From Aeromonas salmonicida subsp. salmonicida (GTDB lineage Bacteria > Pseudomonadota > Gammaproteobacteria > Enterobacterales > Aeromonadaceae): a DNA stretch of 64,000 nt. Made by a program: the position numbers and the translations under genes. Location: NCBI RefSeq assembly GCF_001643305.1, contig NZ_LSGW01000069.1, positions 84,422 through 148,421 of the forward strand, written 5' to 3'. Each line of letters begins with the position of its first letter. The stretch's first letter is position 1. Below the pieces are notes generated by a model that saw nothing but the letters and a program-made list of their open reading frames with translations, did not search any database and had not been told where the DNA came from. This document shows positions 1-7,506 of this stretch, one piece after another.

Positions 1-2
1 GC

Positions 3-407
3 AGCCCCTACCAGCTTGGCGCCTATACCTTTCGCTATGAGGGGAGCGAGCCCCTGCTCGGCCCCAACTACACTGCCGAGCGCATTACGCTGAGCGTGCA
101 CAAAGGCGCCAAGGAGGTGGCGCGGTTGATGCCGGAGCGGCACCACTACAGCGTACGCACCATGAACATGAACGAGCCCGGCATCCAGTGGGGTCTGTTT
201 GGGGATCTCTACGTGGTGCTCGGCGAGAAGATGGAGCCGGACGCCTACGCCATGCGCCTTCACTACAAGCCGCTGGTGCGCTGGATCTGGCTGGGGGGCA
301 TGCTGATGATGGCAGGAGGTGCCCTGCGTTTGTCCAGGCGCAAGCCGTTGCTGGTATCCCGTCCAGCCAAGATCCCGCAGCCCCTGCGCGAACAGGAGGC
401 ACCATGA
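3..407 (+). CDS. CcmF/NrfE-family haem lyase subunit, C-terminal part
   Basis: The open frame enters from the left window edge and gives the last 134 residues of a CcmF/NrfE-type membrane protein. The family presents haem to apocytochrome c together with CcmH/NrfF. Visible family features are a periplasmic stretch ending in MNEPGIQWG and GDLYVVLGE, then HYKPLVRWIW leading into the final membrane helix (about 18 hydrophobic residues) and a short basic tail. The stop overlaps the next start in an ATGA, so it is coupled to dsbE. The order CcmF-like, DsbE, fused NrfF-NrfG suggests the nitrite-reductase (nrf) haem-lyase set rather than the general ccm set. That choice is inference, because the upstream genes lie outside the window. 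Confidence 0.85.
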   Translation, partial: SPYQLGAYTFRYEGSEPLLGPNYTAERITLSVHKGAKEVARLMPERHHYSVRTMNMNEPGIQWGLFGDLYVVLGEKMEPDAYAMRLHYKPLVRWIWLGGMLMMAGGALRLSRRKPLLVSRPAKIPQPLREQEAP

Positions 408-973
408 GCCCGCGCCTGCGTCTTTTTCTCCCCTTGCTGCTGACTCTGGGCCTCGGCACCCTGCTTTGGCTGGGGCTTGCCAACAATCCCTACCGCCAGG
501 ACGAGGCGACCCTGGGGCGTACCCTGCCCCAGTGGCAGAGCGAAAACCTGCTGGATGGGGGGCTTGTCCACACCGACCAGCTCAAGGGAGAGCCCTTTGT
601 GCTCAACGTCTGGGCCAGCTGGTGCCCCAACTGCCGCGCCGAGCACCCGCTGCTCGCCGAGCTGGCCAGCACGGTTCCCCTCTATGGGCTCAACTACAGA
701 GACAAGGGCGAAGCGGCGCGTGCCTGGCTTGGTGAGGCAGGCAACCCCTATCGCGCCGTGCTGGCGGACTCGGACGGCAAGTTGGCGCTGGAGCTCGGCG
801 TCTACGGCACGCCCGAAACCTATCTGTTTGCCGCCGATGGCACCCTGCTCACCCGCCACACGGGTCTCTTGACCACGGATATCTGGCAGCGCCAGTTTGT
901 GCCAAAGCTCAAGGCCGCCCGCGCCACGACCCTGACATCCTCAACGACCACCGGGCAGGAGGGCAAACCATGA
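404..973 (+). CDS. dsbE: DsbE/CcmG-family thiol:disulfide interchange protein
   Basis: A 189-residue membrane-anchored thioredoxin-like protein that keeps haem-binding cysteines of apocytochromes reduced on the periplasmic side. One N-terminal membrane anchor spans roughly residues 5-25. The thioredoxin active site is WCPNC (C74, C77), and the cis-proline loop is YGTPET around residue 137. The start at 404 is chosen over a longer upstream frame because an AGGAGG lies 5 bases before it, it overlaps the preceding stop (ATGA), and it gives the usual family length. It is followed by another 4-base overlap with the next gene, so the three genes are one operon. Confidence 0.9.
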   Translation: MSPRLRLFLPLLLTLGLGTLLWLGLANNPYRQDEATLGRTLPQWQSENLLDGGLVHTDQLKGEPFVLNVWASWCPNCRAEHPLLAELASTVPLYGLNYRDKGEAARAWLGEAGNPYRAVLADSDGKLALELGVYGTPETYLFAADGTLLTRHTGLLTTDIWQRQFVPKLKAARATTLTSSTTTGQEGKP

Positions 974-2160
974 AGACCCCTGTCATCCTCTGCCCCCTGC
1001 TGCTTGTACTCGGTATGAGCGTGGGCGCCCTGGCCAGCGGGGTCGATACCTATCAGTTCCAGCACCCGGAGCGACAGCGCCGCGCCCAGGATCTCGCCCG
1101 CGCCCTGCGCTGCCCCCAATGCCAGAACCAGAACCTGGTGGAGTCCAACTCCCCCATCGCCCGGGATCTGCGGCTCGAGGTCTACCGCTGGGTGGACGAG
1201 GGGCAAAGCGACGAGCAGGTGATCGCCCGCATGACCAGTCGATTTGGCGACTTCGTGCGCTACGATCCCCCCTTCAAGGCCAGCACCCTGCTGCTCTGGG
1301 CTGGTCCCCTCCTGTTGCTGGGACTGGCGCTGACCACTCTGGGACGCCGTCTGAAGGCCAAAGGGGATCAGGCCGTCCGGCTCAACGGCTCTGTCAGCAG
1401 GCAAGCGGCCAACCCGCGCAGTGAGTTGAATCGCCTGATCATGCTCAGGGAGCAGACCTGTCTCCCCCCAGAACATCCCCTCTATCAGGAGCTGACCGCA
1501 GCCAATCTTGACAATGCCACGCCGGCAGCGGAGCTGGCCCTGCGCGAGCGGCTGACCCATCGATCTGGCAACTGCGGCAGCCACACGCAGCACAAGGGCG
1601 TCCTTCTGCTGCTCGGAATCGTGATGGTCGGCGGGCTCGCCGCCTTTTATGCCGGCAGCGGCCGCTACCAGGCATGGCAGGCTTATCAGTCACGCCCCGA
1701 TCCGCTGGCGGGGCTGAGTCCGCGGGATCTGCAGGACAAGGAGCTAGGGGATCTGCATCAAACCCTGCTGCTCAACCCGCAAGACCTCGACAGCTGGGCG
1801 GCACTGGGGCAGCTCTATCTCTATCGGGATGAATACGACAACGCCTGGCTTGCCTATCAGCGCCTCGCCCTGCTTGAAGGGGGCGCCAGTGCCGCCACCC
1901 TGGCTGCCCAGGCGACTGTGCGCTACTACCAGGCAGGCCAGCAGATCACCCCAGAGGCGCGCCACTTGCTCGATAGCGCCCTCAAGCAGGATAAAGGGGA
2001 AGTGAGCGCCCTGATGCTGCTCGCCTCCGATCACTTCCTGCACGGCCGCTACCGCCAGGCCATCGACCTGTGGCAACAACTGCTGGATAGCGAGCGCCCT
2101 CGTATCAGCCGTGCGGCGCTGATTGAGGCGATCCAGACGGCAAAAATGATGGGGGGCTGA
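970..2160 (+). CDS. Fused NrfF/CcmH - NrfG/CcmI cytochrome c maturation protein
   Basis: A 396-residue protein joining two maturation functions. Residues 1-23 are a signal peptide. The NrfF/CcmH domain carries LRCPQCQNQN (C48, C51), the thiol pair that handles apocytochrome cysteines, followed by a membrane helix at about 104-124. A second helix at about 210-228 is followed by TPR-like repeats (about 260-390), as in CcmI/NrfG, which bind the apocytochrome C-terminus. In E. coli nrf these are two genes (nrfF, nrfG), while E. coli CcmH is itself a comparable fusion. The start overlaps dsbE by 4 bases. Whether it serves the nrf nitrite reductase or general cytochrome c biogenesis cannot be settled from this fragment. 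Confidence 0.85.
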   Translation: MKTPVILCPLLLVLGMSVGALASGVDTYQFQHPERQRRAQDLARALRCPQCQNQNLVESNSPIARDLRLEVYRWVDEGQSDEQVIARMTSRFGDFVRYDPPFKASTLLLWAGPLLLLGLALTTLGRRLKAKGDQAVRLNGSVSRQAANPRSELNRLIMLREQTCLPPEHPLYQELTAANLDNATPAAELALRERLTHRSGNCGSHTQHKGVLLLLGIVMVGGLAAFYAGSGRYQAWQAYQSRPDPLAGLSPRDLQDKELGDLHQTLLLNPQDLDSWAALGQLYLYRDEYDNAWLAYQRLALLEGGASAATLAAQATVRYYQAGQQITPEARHLLDSALKQDKGEVSALMLLASDHFLHGRYRQAIDLWQQLLDSERPRISRAALIEAIQTAKMMGG

Positions 2161-2282
2161 CGGGTTGGAGGAGCCATCCTTCACCCTGTTGTCCAGGCCA
2201 ATATCAACAGGAAATGGCTTGCCATCACGCCAATCCAGGACAAACAATACGAGCCCTTTATTCCACCGCCGGAGCCTTCCCC

Positions 2283-2738
2283 ATGATCCCCATTCGCTGT
2301 CACGCCGTCTCCGGTGTGGCGTTATCGGAAATCGATGGCCAAGCCAAAATACTGCTGATGAAGCGGGTCAAGGGCGGCTTCTGGTGCCATGTGGCGGGCA
2401 CGGTTGAGGCGGGTGAAACCGGCTGGCAGACCATTATTCGCGAGATGGGTGAAGAGACAGGCATCGCCGTCACAGAGCTATACAGCGGCGAATACCTTGA
2501 GCAGTTTTACGAATCGGCCTCGAATACCGTGATGGTGGTGCCGGTCTTTGTGGTCTATTGCCCACCCAATCAAGCGGTCACCCTCAACGACGAGCACACC
2601 GAATATCGCTGGTGTTCGCTCACCGAAGCCAAGGCGCTGGTGAGCTTTCCCGGGCAGAAGGCGCTCTATGACCACATCTGGCACTATTTTGTCGAAAACA
2701 GCCCCTCGGCACTGATGCAAGTGACTATCCCTTCGTAA
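2283..2738 (+). CDS. NUDIX hydrolase
   Basis: A 151-residue single-domain NUDIX protein. The signature GX5EX7REUXEEXGU is complete, from G39 through E45 to REMGEETGI at residues 53-61, so the Mg-binding glutamates are present and a nucleoside-diphosphate-X pyrophosphohydrolase activity is expected. The size and the IRCHAVSG N-terminus resemble small dNTP/dihydroneopterin-triphosphate pyrophosphatases such as NudB, but substrate cannot be assigned. An in-frame ATG at 2214 exists, but its only purine-rich stretch sits too close to act as a ribosome site, so the ATG at 2283 is preferred. It lies 122 bases after the haem-lyase operon and may have its own promoter. Confidence 0.85.
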   Translation: MIPIRCHAVSGVALSEIDGQAKILLMKRVKGGFWCHVAGTVEAGETGWQTIIREMGEETGIAVTELYSGEYLEQFYESASNTVMVVPVFVVYCPPNQAVTLNDEHTEYRWCSLTEAKALVSFPGQKALYDHIWHYFVENSPSALMQVTIPS

Positions 2739-3166
2739 CCGCAGAGGGGGCTCTTCTCGTCTGCGCCATCACACAACTCCGACGATAAGATGCCGCCCCT
2801 CTCCGAGGGGTGGCCTGTCTGTTCAGGGTTGCCCGCTGGTACCGTTTTACCCGGCGCCAGGGTGATAAACAGGCTGTCGGGAGCGACAGCCTCCTCCAGG
2901 GCACAAAAAAGTGGTAACGAATGGCCATAACAGGCATATAGTGCGCCACCATAGCACGTCACAATGACAGCGGGTTCTGACGACCATCAGACCCATACAT
3001 GGCTCGATACTTCATGGAACTGGTCGCGATATAGCCCCGAACGTGGGTATATCAAGGCGCAAGGCCCCATAAAAATGAAATATCGGGCCGTTAAACGTTG
3101 TGAAGCGTCAATTACCGTCATATAACTAGCCAAATACCCCTGTCAGTCGTACGGAAGCGTCAAATC
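2739..3166. other. Intergenic region between the NUDIX gene and pbpG
   Basis: No convincing gene. A short GC hairpin (CCCCTC-TCC-GAGGGG, about 2793-2807) is not followed by a T-run on either strand, so it is a weak terminator candidate. The last 150 bases are AT-richer and presumably hold the pbpG promoter. Short open frames here lack ribosome sites and family resemblance. Confidence 0.5.
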
Positions 3167-4087
3167 ATGATTATTCGCCCTTTTCTTACCCTGTTGCTCG
3201 GTGCCTTTCTCGTTCCCGTCAGCATGGAGAGCGTCCAGGCCAACCCGTTTTCAGCAGCATCTCCCTCCCCCAATCGCTTTCTCGAACAACGCAGCGATCT
3301 GGCCCTGAGTTCGGCCTCCTTCGTGGTCGCCAACCCGCGCACCGGCGAGGTGCTCTCCGAGCGCAACGCCAACCGTGTGATGCCGATTGCCTCCATCACT
3401 AAATTGATGACGGCTCTGGTGGTGCTCGATGCCAATCAGCGTCTCTCCGAGACGCTCACCGTTACCATGGCCGACGTGGATCGCCTCAAGGGCACGGGTT
3501 CACGGTTGGCGGTAGGTTCACGCCTCAGCCGCGCCGACATGCTGCACATCGCCTTGATGTCGTCGGAAAACCGCGCCGCCTCGGCCCTGGCAAGACACTA
3601 CCCGGGGGGGCAACGCGCCTTTATCGAAGCGATGAATGCCAAGGCCAGCATGCTTGGCATGTGGAGCACCCAGTTTGCAGACAGCACTGGCCTCAATCCG
3701 CGCAATGTCTCCAGCGCCCATGATCTGGCCAAGCTGGTGGCGGCCGCTTCGGCCTACCCGCTGATCCGGCAATACTCCGCCACAGAGCAGCGCATGGTAC
3801 GCAATGGCAAGCGCCAGCTGCACTATCTCAACTCCAACCGACTGGTGCGCGAAGGCAGCTGGCTGGTCACCCTCTCCAAGACGGGCTACATCCGCGAGGC
3901 GGGTCGCTGTCTGGTGATGGCAACCCAGATCAACCGCGAACCGGTGATCCTGGTGCTGCTCAATGCCGATACTCCCAATGCCAGGGTGGCGGATGCCAAG
4001 CGTATCAAGTCCTGGCTGGAGAGCTCGGGGCGCACCAGCCTGACGGCTCAATCCAGCCCCCAGACCAAGTTGTTTAGCAGCCAGTAA
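3167..4087 (+). CDS. pbpG: D-alanyl-D-alanine endopeptidase (PBP7/8)
   Basis: A 306-residue periplasmic S11-family penicillin-binding protein that cleaves DD-cross-bridges in peptidoglycan. Residues 1-25 form a signal peptide. The three penicillin-binding motifs are in order: SITK (S76, K79), SEN (S133-N135) and KTG (238-240). There is no C-terminal membrane-anchoring extension of the PBP5 kind, which fits soluble PBP7 and the usual length of about 310. It is a single gene ending in a strong terminator shared with convergent tnaA. Confidence 0.93.
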   Translation: MIIRPFLTLLLGAFLVPVSMESVQANPFSAASPSPNRFLEQRSDLALSSASFVVANPRTGEVLSERNANRVMPIASITKLMTALVVLDANQRLSETLTVTMADVDRLKGTGSRLAVGSRLSRADMLHIALMSSENRAASALARHYPGGQRAFIEAMNAKASMLGMWSTQFADSTGLNPRNVSSAHDLAKLVAAASAYPLIRQYSATEQRMVRNGKRQLHYLNSNRLVREGSWLVTLSKTGYIREAGRCLVMATQINREPVILVLLNADTPNARVADAKRIKSWLESSGRTSLTAQSSPQTKLFSSQ

Positions 4088-4110
4088 TCCGCGTCCATCC
4101 CCCAATGTAA

Positions 4111-4141
4111 AAAGCCCCCGCACCACTGGTGCGGGGGCTTT
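4111..4141. terminator. Bidirectional terminator between pbpG and tnaA
   Basis: A perfect 15-bp inverted repeat (AAAGCCCCCGCACCA and its complement) around one base. The A-tract and T-tract flank both sides, so it can stop pbpG rightward and tnaA leftward. Confidence 0.9.
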
Positions 4142-4185
4142 GCTGTTGGCGTGGCCAATGGTGCCGGTCAAGAAACCGGCCCTGT

Positions 4186-5571
4186 TTAGACCGGCTTGAG
4201 CCGGGCTGTGAAGTGGCGCAGCAGGGGCGGTTCGTAGTCGAAGGTGAGACCGCGGATCTCGCTGGCCCTCGTCTTGACCGCAATGAGGCAATCAGCCACA
4301 TAGTCCATGTGATCCCGGGTATAGACCCGCCGTGGAATGGTGAGACGCAATAGCTCGAAGTCCGCCGCCTCCTGCTTGCCGGTGGCCGGATCGCGCCCCA
4401 GCAGCAGTGAGCCTATCTCTACCCCGCGCACACCCCCTTCCAGATAAAGCGCGCAGGCCAGGGCATGGGCCGGGAACTGCTCCCCCGGTATATGGGGCAG
4501 CAGCTTCTTGGCATCCACAAAGACCGCATGACCGCCGGTTGGCGTCTGGATTGGGATGCCCGCCTCGGCCAGCCGCTCGCCGAGATAAGCCACCTGACCG
4601 ATGCGATAGGTCAGATACTCCTCGTCCATCCCTTCCCGCAGGCCGATGGCCAGCGCCGCCATGTCACGGCCGGCGAGACCGCCGTAGGTAACGAACCCCT
4701 CCATCGCCACGCAGCGCACCTGCACCGAGCGGAACAGGTCGAGACCCTCCTTGAAGCAGCAAAGACCGCCGATATTGACCAGCCCGTCCTTTTTGGCCGA
4801 CATGGTGAACATGTCCCCCAAGTCAAACATCTGGCGCACTATCTCCTTGATGCTGCTCTTGGCGTAATCCGGGTCGCGCGCCTTGATAAACCAGGCGTTT
4901 TCGGCAAAGCGGGCGGCATCGATCACCACAGGAATATGGTGACGACGTGCAAGCTCGGAAACAGCCTGCATATTGCCCATCGAGACCGGCTGACCGCCAG
5001 CACTGTTGCAGGTGACAGTGATGATGACAGCGGCCACGTTGTCGGCCCCCAGGGTTTCGATGGTGTCGGTCAGGCGACCGAGATCGAAATCCCCCTTCCA
5101 GGCATAAGGCGCAGTGGTGTCGAGGGCCTTTGGTGTGAGCAGGTTGATGGCCCGCTCGCCCGCCAACTCTACATGGGCCTTGGTGGTGTCGAAGTGGTAG
5201 TTGGAGATGAAGACCGGCGCCTTGCCCTTGCAACGCTTGACCAGCTCGGGAAAGAGGATCTGCTCGGCCCCGCGCCCCTGGTGAGTGGGCATCACATGCT
5301 GGTAGCCAAACAACTCGCGCACGGTACGCTCCAGCTCGACGAAGTTGCGGCTGCCCGCATAGGCTTCATCCCCCATCATGATGCCGGCCCACTGGCGATC
5401 GGACATGGCGCCCGTGCCGCTGTCGGTCAGCAGATCGATATAGACATCTTCGGCCAGCAGCAGGAAGGGATTCCAGCCAGCGGCCTCAAGGGCGGCGCGG
5501 CGCTCGGCGCCAGTGGTCTGTTTGATGGGCTCGACCATCTTGATACGAAAGGGTTCGGGTATACGACGCAT
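4186..5571 (-). CDS. tnaA: Tryptophanase (L-tryptophan indole-lyase)
   Basis: A 461-residue PLP enzyme converting L-tryptophan to indole, pyruvate and ammonia. The PLP lysine lies in SAKKD (K260/K261). The family stretches [34 protein letters not shown] and [14 protein letters not shown] are intact. These match my memory of the Proteus vulgaris tryptophanase better than E. coli TnaA or tyrosine phenol-lyase (AMSDRQWAG is shared with the lyase, but the central block is tryptophanase-like). The frame is open to 5613, but the start at 5571 is preferred: it has GAGGAG 7 bases upstream and its [14 protein letters not shown] matches the family N-terminus. The upstream tnaC leader and CRP-like site imply catabolite repression and Trp-dependent antitermination. 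No tnaB permease follows; the next gene is convergent pbpG. Confidence 0.95.
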   Translation of the reverse strand: MRRIPEPFRIKMVEPIKQTTGAERRAALEAAGWNPFLLLAEDVYIDLLTDSGTGAMSDRQWAGIMMGDEAYAGSRNFVELERTVRELFGYQHVMPTHQGRGAEQILFPELVKRCKGKAPVFISNYHFDTTKAHVELAGERAINLLTPKALDTTAPYAWKGDFDLGRLTDTIETLGADNVAAVIITVTCNSAGGQPVSMGNMQAVSELARRHHIPVVIDAARFAENAWFIKARDPDYAKSSIKEIVRQMFDLGDMFTMSAKKDGLVNIGGLCCFKEGLDLFRSVQVRCVAMEGFVTYGGLAGRDMAALAIGLREGMDEEYLTYRIGQVAYLGERLAEAGIPIQTPTGGHAVFVDAKKLLPHIPGEQFPAHALACALYLEGGVRGVEIGSLLLGRDPATGKQEAADFELLRLTIPRRVYTRDHMDYVADCLIAVKTRASEIRGLTFDYEPPLLRHFTARLKPV

Positions 5572-5669
5572 ATAATACTCCTCACCGGCGCGAGGCCAGT
5601 GTTGCAGACACATTGAAGTTCAAGAGGTTGTCAGAGGCGAGCTGCGCTCGCGCCAGGCATGGCAGGGTG

Positions 5670-5765
5670 TCAGCGGTGAGGAAAATCGAAGGTGAGAATG
5701 GGATCTCGGGTATACCAATGGGCGAGCAGGCAAGCTGCCCGGGGCCTAGCTGTCATGACAGGCAT
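5670..5765 (-). CDS. tnaC: TnaC-like tryptophanase leader peptide
   Basis: A 31-codon ORF upstream of tnaA in the same direction, stop UGA, leaving 98 bases to the tnaA start. A GGAGGGG lies about 5 bases before the ATG at 5765 (a second in-frame ATG is at 5756). The peptide has one tryptophan, W17, with D21 four residues and P29 twelve residues later, then His-Arg and stop. In E. coli TnaC the essential W12, D16 and P24 have exactly this spacing, and the Proteus leader, as I recall it, also ends with two basic residues after the proline. Function inferred: the nascent peptide with free Trp stalls the ribosome at UGA and blocks Rho access to the spacer. The rest of the peptide is unlike E. 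coli TnaC. Confidence 0.85.
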   Translation of the reverse strand: MPVMTARPRAACLLAHWYTRDPILTFDFPHR

Positions 5766-5895
5766 CACTCCCCTCCGTATTGGTTGCAAACTGTGTCGGT
5801 GGCAAACCATCTTGATTGCCAAGCAGTGCTGCCAACTGGCAGCCTCGCCACGTTAACGGCTAGTTAACGCGCAGACAACGGGTACGCTGACACGC

Positions 5896-5911
5896 TGTGC
5901 GCCTGCTCACA
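5896..5911 (-). promoter_or_regulatory. CRP-like site and probable tna promoter
   Basis: On the minus strand the 16-mer is TGTGA-N6-GCACA, one base from the CRP consensus TGTGA-N6-TCACA, centred about 138 bases upstream of tnaC. If it acts at -61.5, transcription would start near 5842. TTGTCT (5878-5873) and TAACGT (5855-5850), spaced 17 bases, are weak -35/-10 candidates at the matching place. tna operons are known to be strongly CRP dependent. Confidence 0.6.
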
Positions 5912-6025
5912 AAGTACGCATGCGTGCGGCAAGCAAGGGTTGTAGATGATCCGCCCACCCTCCTTGTTCGTTAAGCTCCGTACGTGCAACCCATATCAGT
6001 CATTACCCAAGGCCCGGAAGCCATC

Positions 6026-6169
6026 ATGCATCGCAAACCCCATCTGCCCGAGAAAATATGTCCCGTCTGCCTGCGGCCTTTCGCCTGGCGACGCAAGTGG
6101 GCACGCAACTGGCAGGAGGTTCGCTATTGCAGCGAGCGCTGTCGCCACCAGAAAGGAGCCAGTACCTGA
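6026..6169 (+). CDS. DUF2256 zinc-finger-like protein
   Basis: A 47-residue protein with two cysteine pairs, CPVC near the N-terminus and CSERC near the C-terminus, around the family core [13 protein letters not shown]. This matches the small DUF2256 family, probably a treble-clef or ribbon zinc-binding fold. Function is unknown. The start at 6026 is chosen because the protein then begins at the family N-terminus ([13 protein letters not shown]) and a GGAAG lies just upstream; the frame is open to 5984. Its stop overlaps the photolyase start (TGATG), so the two are translationally coupled. I recall this gene pairing in other proteobacteria. Confidence 0.8.
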   Translation: MHRKPHLPEKICPVCLRPFAWRRKWARNWQEVRYCSERCRHQKGAST

Positions 6170-7356
6170 TGGAACTGCGTTTAATCCTCGGTGATCAACT
6201 CAACGCCAGTCACAGCTGGTTTCGTACACCGGATCCCGACGTCTGCTATCTGCTGGCGGAGCTGCGCCAGGAGACCGACTACTGCCGCCACCATCGTCAG
6301 AAGGTGCTGGCCTTTTTCGCCGCCATGCGCGCCTTCGCCGCGGCCCTTACCAAGGCGGGTCACAGAGTCTGCTATCTCACCCTGGATGAAACCAAGCACT
6401 GGCCGAACCTGCCGGCCCTGCTCGATGCCCAGATTATCCACCACCAGGCCAGCCGCTTTGCCTGGCAGAGCCCGGATGAGTGGCGGCTGGCCACGCAGCT
6501 TGAACAGTGGGCCGCGGGGCTCGCCATGCCTGCCCATCAGGTCGACAGCGAACATTTCCTCACACCGAGGGATGGCTGGCAGCGCTATCCCCACAGCCGG
6601 ATGGAGTTTTTCTACCGCGCTCTGCGCAAGCAATATGGTGTGTTGCTCGATGAAGGGGGCAAGCCCCTTGGCGGGCGCTGGAACTTTGACAGCGAAAACC
6701 GGGCCACCATCTCGCTGGCACAGGTCGAAGGGTTTATCCGCCAGATCCTCGGCTGGCGCGAGTTTGTCCGCGCCCTCTACTGGGAGCGGATGCCCGAGCT
6801 TGGCCACACCAATTTTCTGGCAGCCAGCCGGCCACTGCCCGCCTACTTCTGGAATGGAGAAACCCGCATGGCCTGCGTGGGGCACGCTATCCGGCAATCT
6901 CTGGAACACGGCTACGCCCATCATATCCAGCGGCTCATGGTGACGGGCAACTTTGCCCTGCTGGCGGGGATCAATCCGGACGAGGTCGATGAGTGGTATC
7001 TGGGGATCTACGTGGATGCCATCGAGTGGGTGGAGCTGCCCAACACCCGAGGCATGAGCCAGTTTGCCGATGGCGGCCTGATGGGCAGCAAACCCTACGC
7101 CAGCAGCGGCGCTTATCTGGATCGGATGGGTCACTACTGCAAAGGGTGTCACTATGACGTCAAGGCCCGCAGCGGTGACACCAGTTGCCCGTTCAACAGC
7201 CTCTACTGGCACTTTTTATGGCGCAATCGGGACAAGCTTGGCAACAATCCTCGCCTCGCCCTCCCTTATGCCAACTGGGATGGTCAAACGGAAGTGCAGC
7301 AGCAGGCCACCCTGACAACCGCGGCCCATCATCTGATCCATATCGAGCAGCTCTGA
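6169..7356 (+). CDS. Iron-sulfur photolyase/cryptochrome-like protein (FeS-BCP type), internally shortened
   Basis: A 395-residue member of the deoxyribodipyrimidine photolyase-related family (PhrB/CryPro type), which uses FAD and a [4Fe-4S] cluster for (6-4) photoproduct repair or light sensing. Residues 1-178 are the N-terminal domain (LRLILGDQLN to GGRWNFDSENR). Residues 186-395 are the C-terminal part of the FAD domain (EGFIRQILGWREF, YAHHIQRLMVTGNFALL, EWVELPNT, GMSQFADGG). Cys236, Cys324, Cys327 and Cys340 have the spacing of the cluster ligands of Agrobacterium PhrB (350, 438, 441, 454 as I recall). Between residues 178 and 186 about 110 residues normally present, including FAD-binding helices, are absent without a frameshift. 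The start at 6169 has AAGGAG upstream and overlaps the DUF2256 stop. Confidence 0.85.
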   Translation: MELRLILGDQLNASHSWFRTPDPDVCYLLAELRQETDYCRHHRQKVLAFFAAMRAFAAALTKAGHRVCYLTLDETKHWPNLPALLDAQIIHHQASRFAWQSPDEWRLATQLEQWAAGLAMPAHQVDSEHFLTPRDGWQRYPHSRMEFFYRALRKQYGVLLDEGGKPLGGRWNFDSENRATISLAQVEGFIRQILGWREFVRALYWERMPELGHTNFLAASRPLPAYFWNGETRMACVGHAIRQSLEHGYAHHIQRLMVTGNFALLAGINPDEVDEWYLGIYVDAIEWVELPNTRGMSQFADGGLMGSKPYASSGAYLDRMGHYCKGCHYDVKARSGDTSCPFNSLYWHFLWRNRDKLGNNPRLALPYANWDGQTEVQQQATLTTAAHHLIHIEQL

Positions 7357-7506
7357 TGCCACAGTTAATGCCATCAAACCAGACAATTCCGACATTGAAA
7401 ACCAGTTAAATAATTGTAACCAGATGTATATTCCGATTATATCTATACCAGTTGAATATCCTGTGGCGGCTGATTATGGTGATGGCCCCAGTCAAGGAGA
7501 GACAAG

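Noticed and set aside
4465..5616. 383-codon plus-strand frame opposite tnaA
   Set aside because: It lies wholly on the opposite strand of a well-supported tryptophanase gene and shows no motifs.
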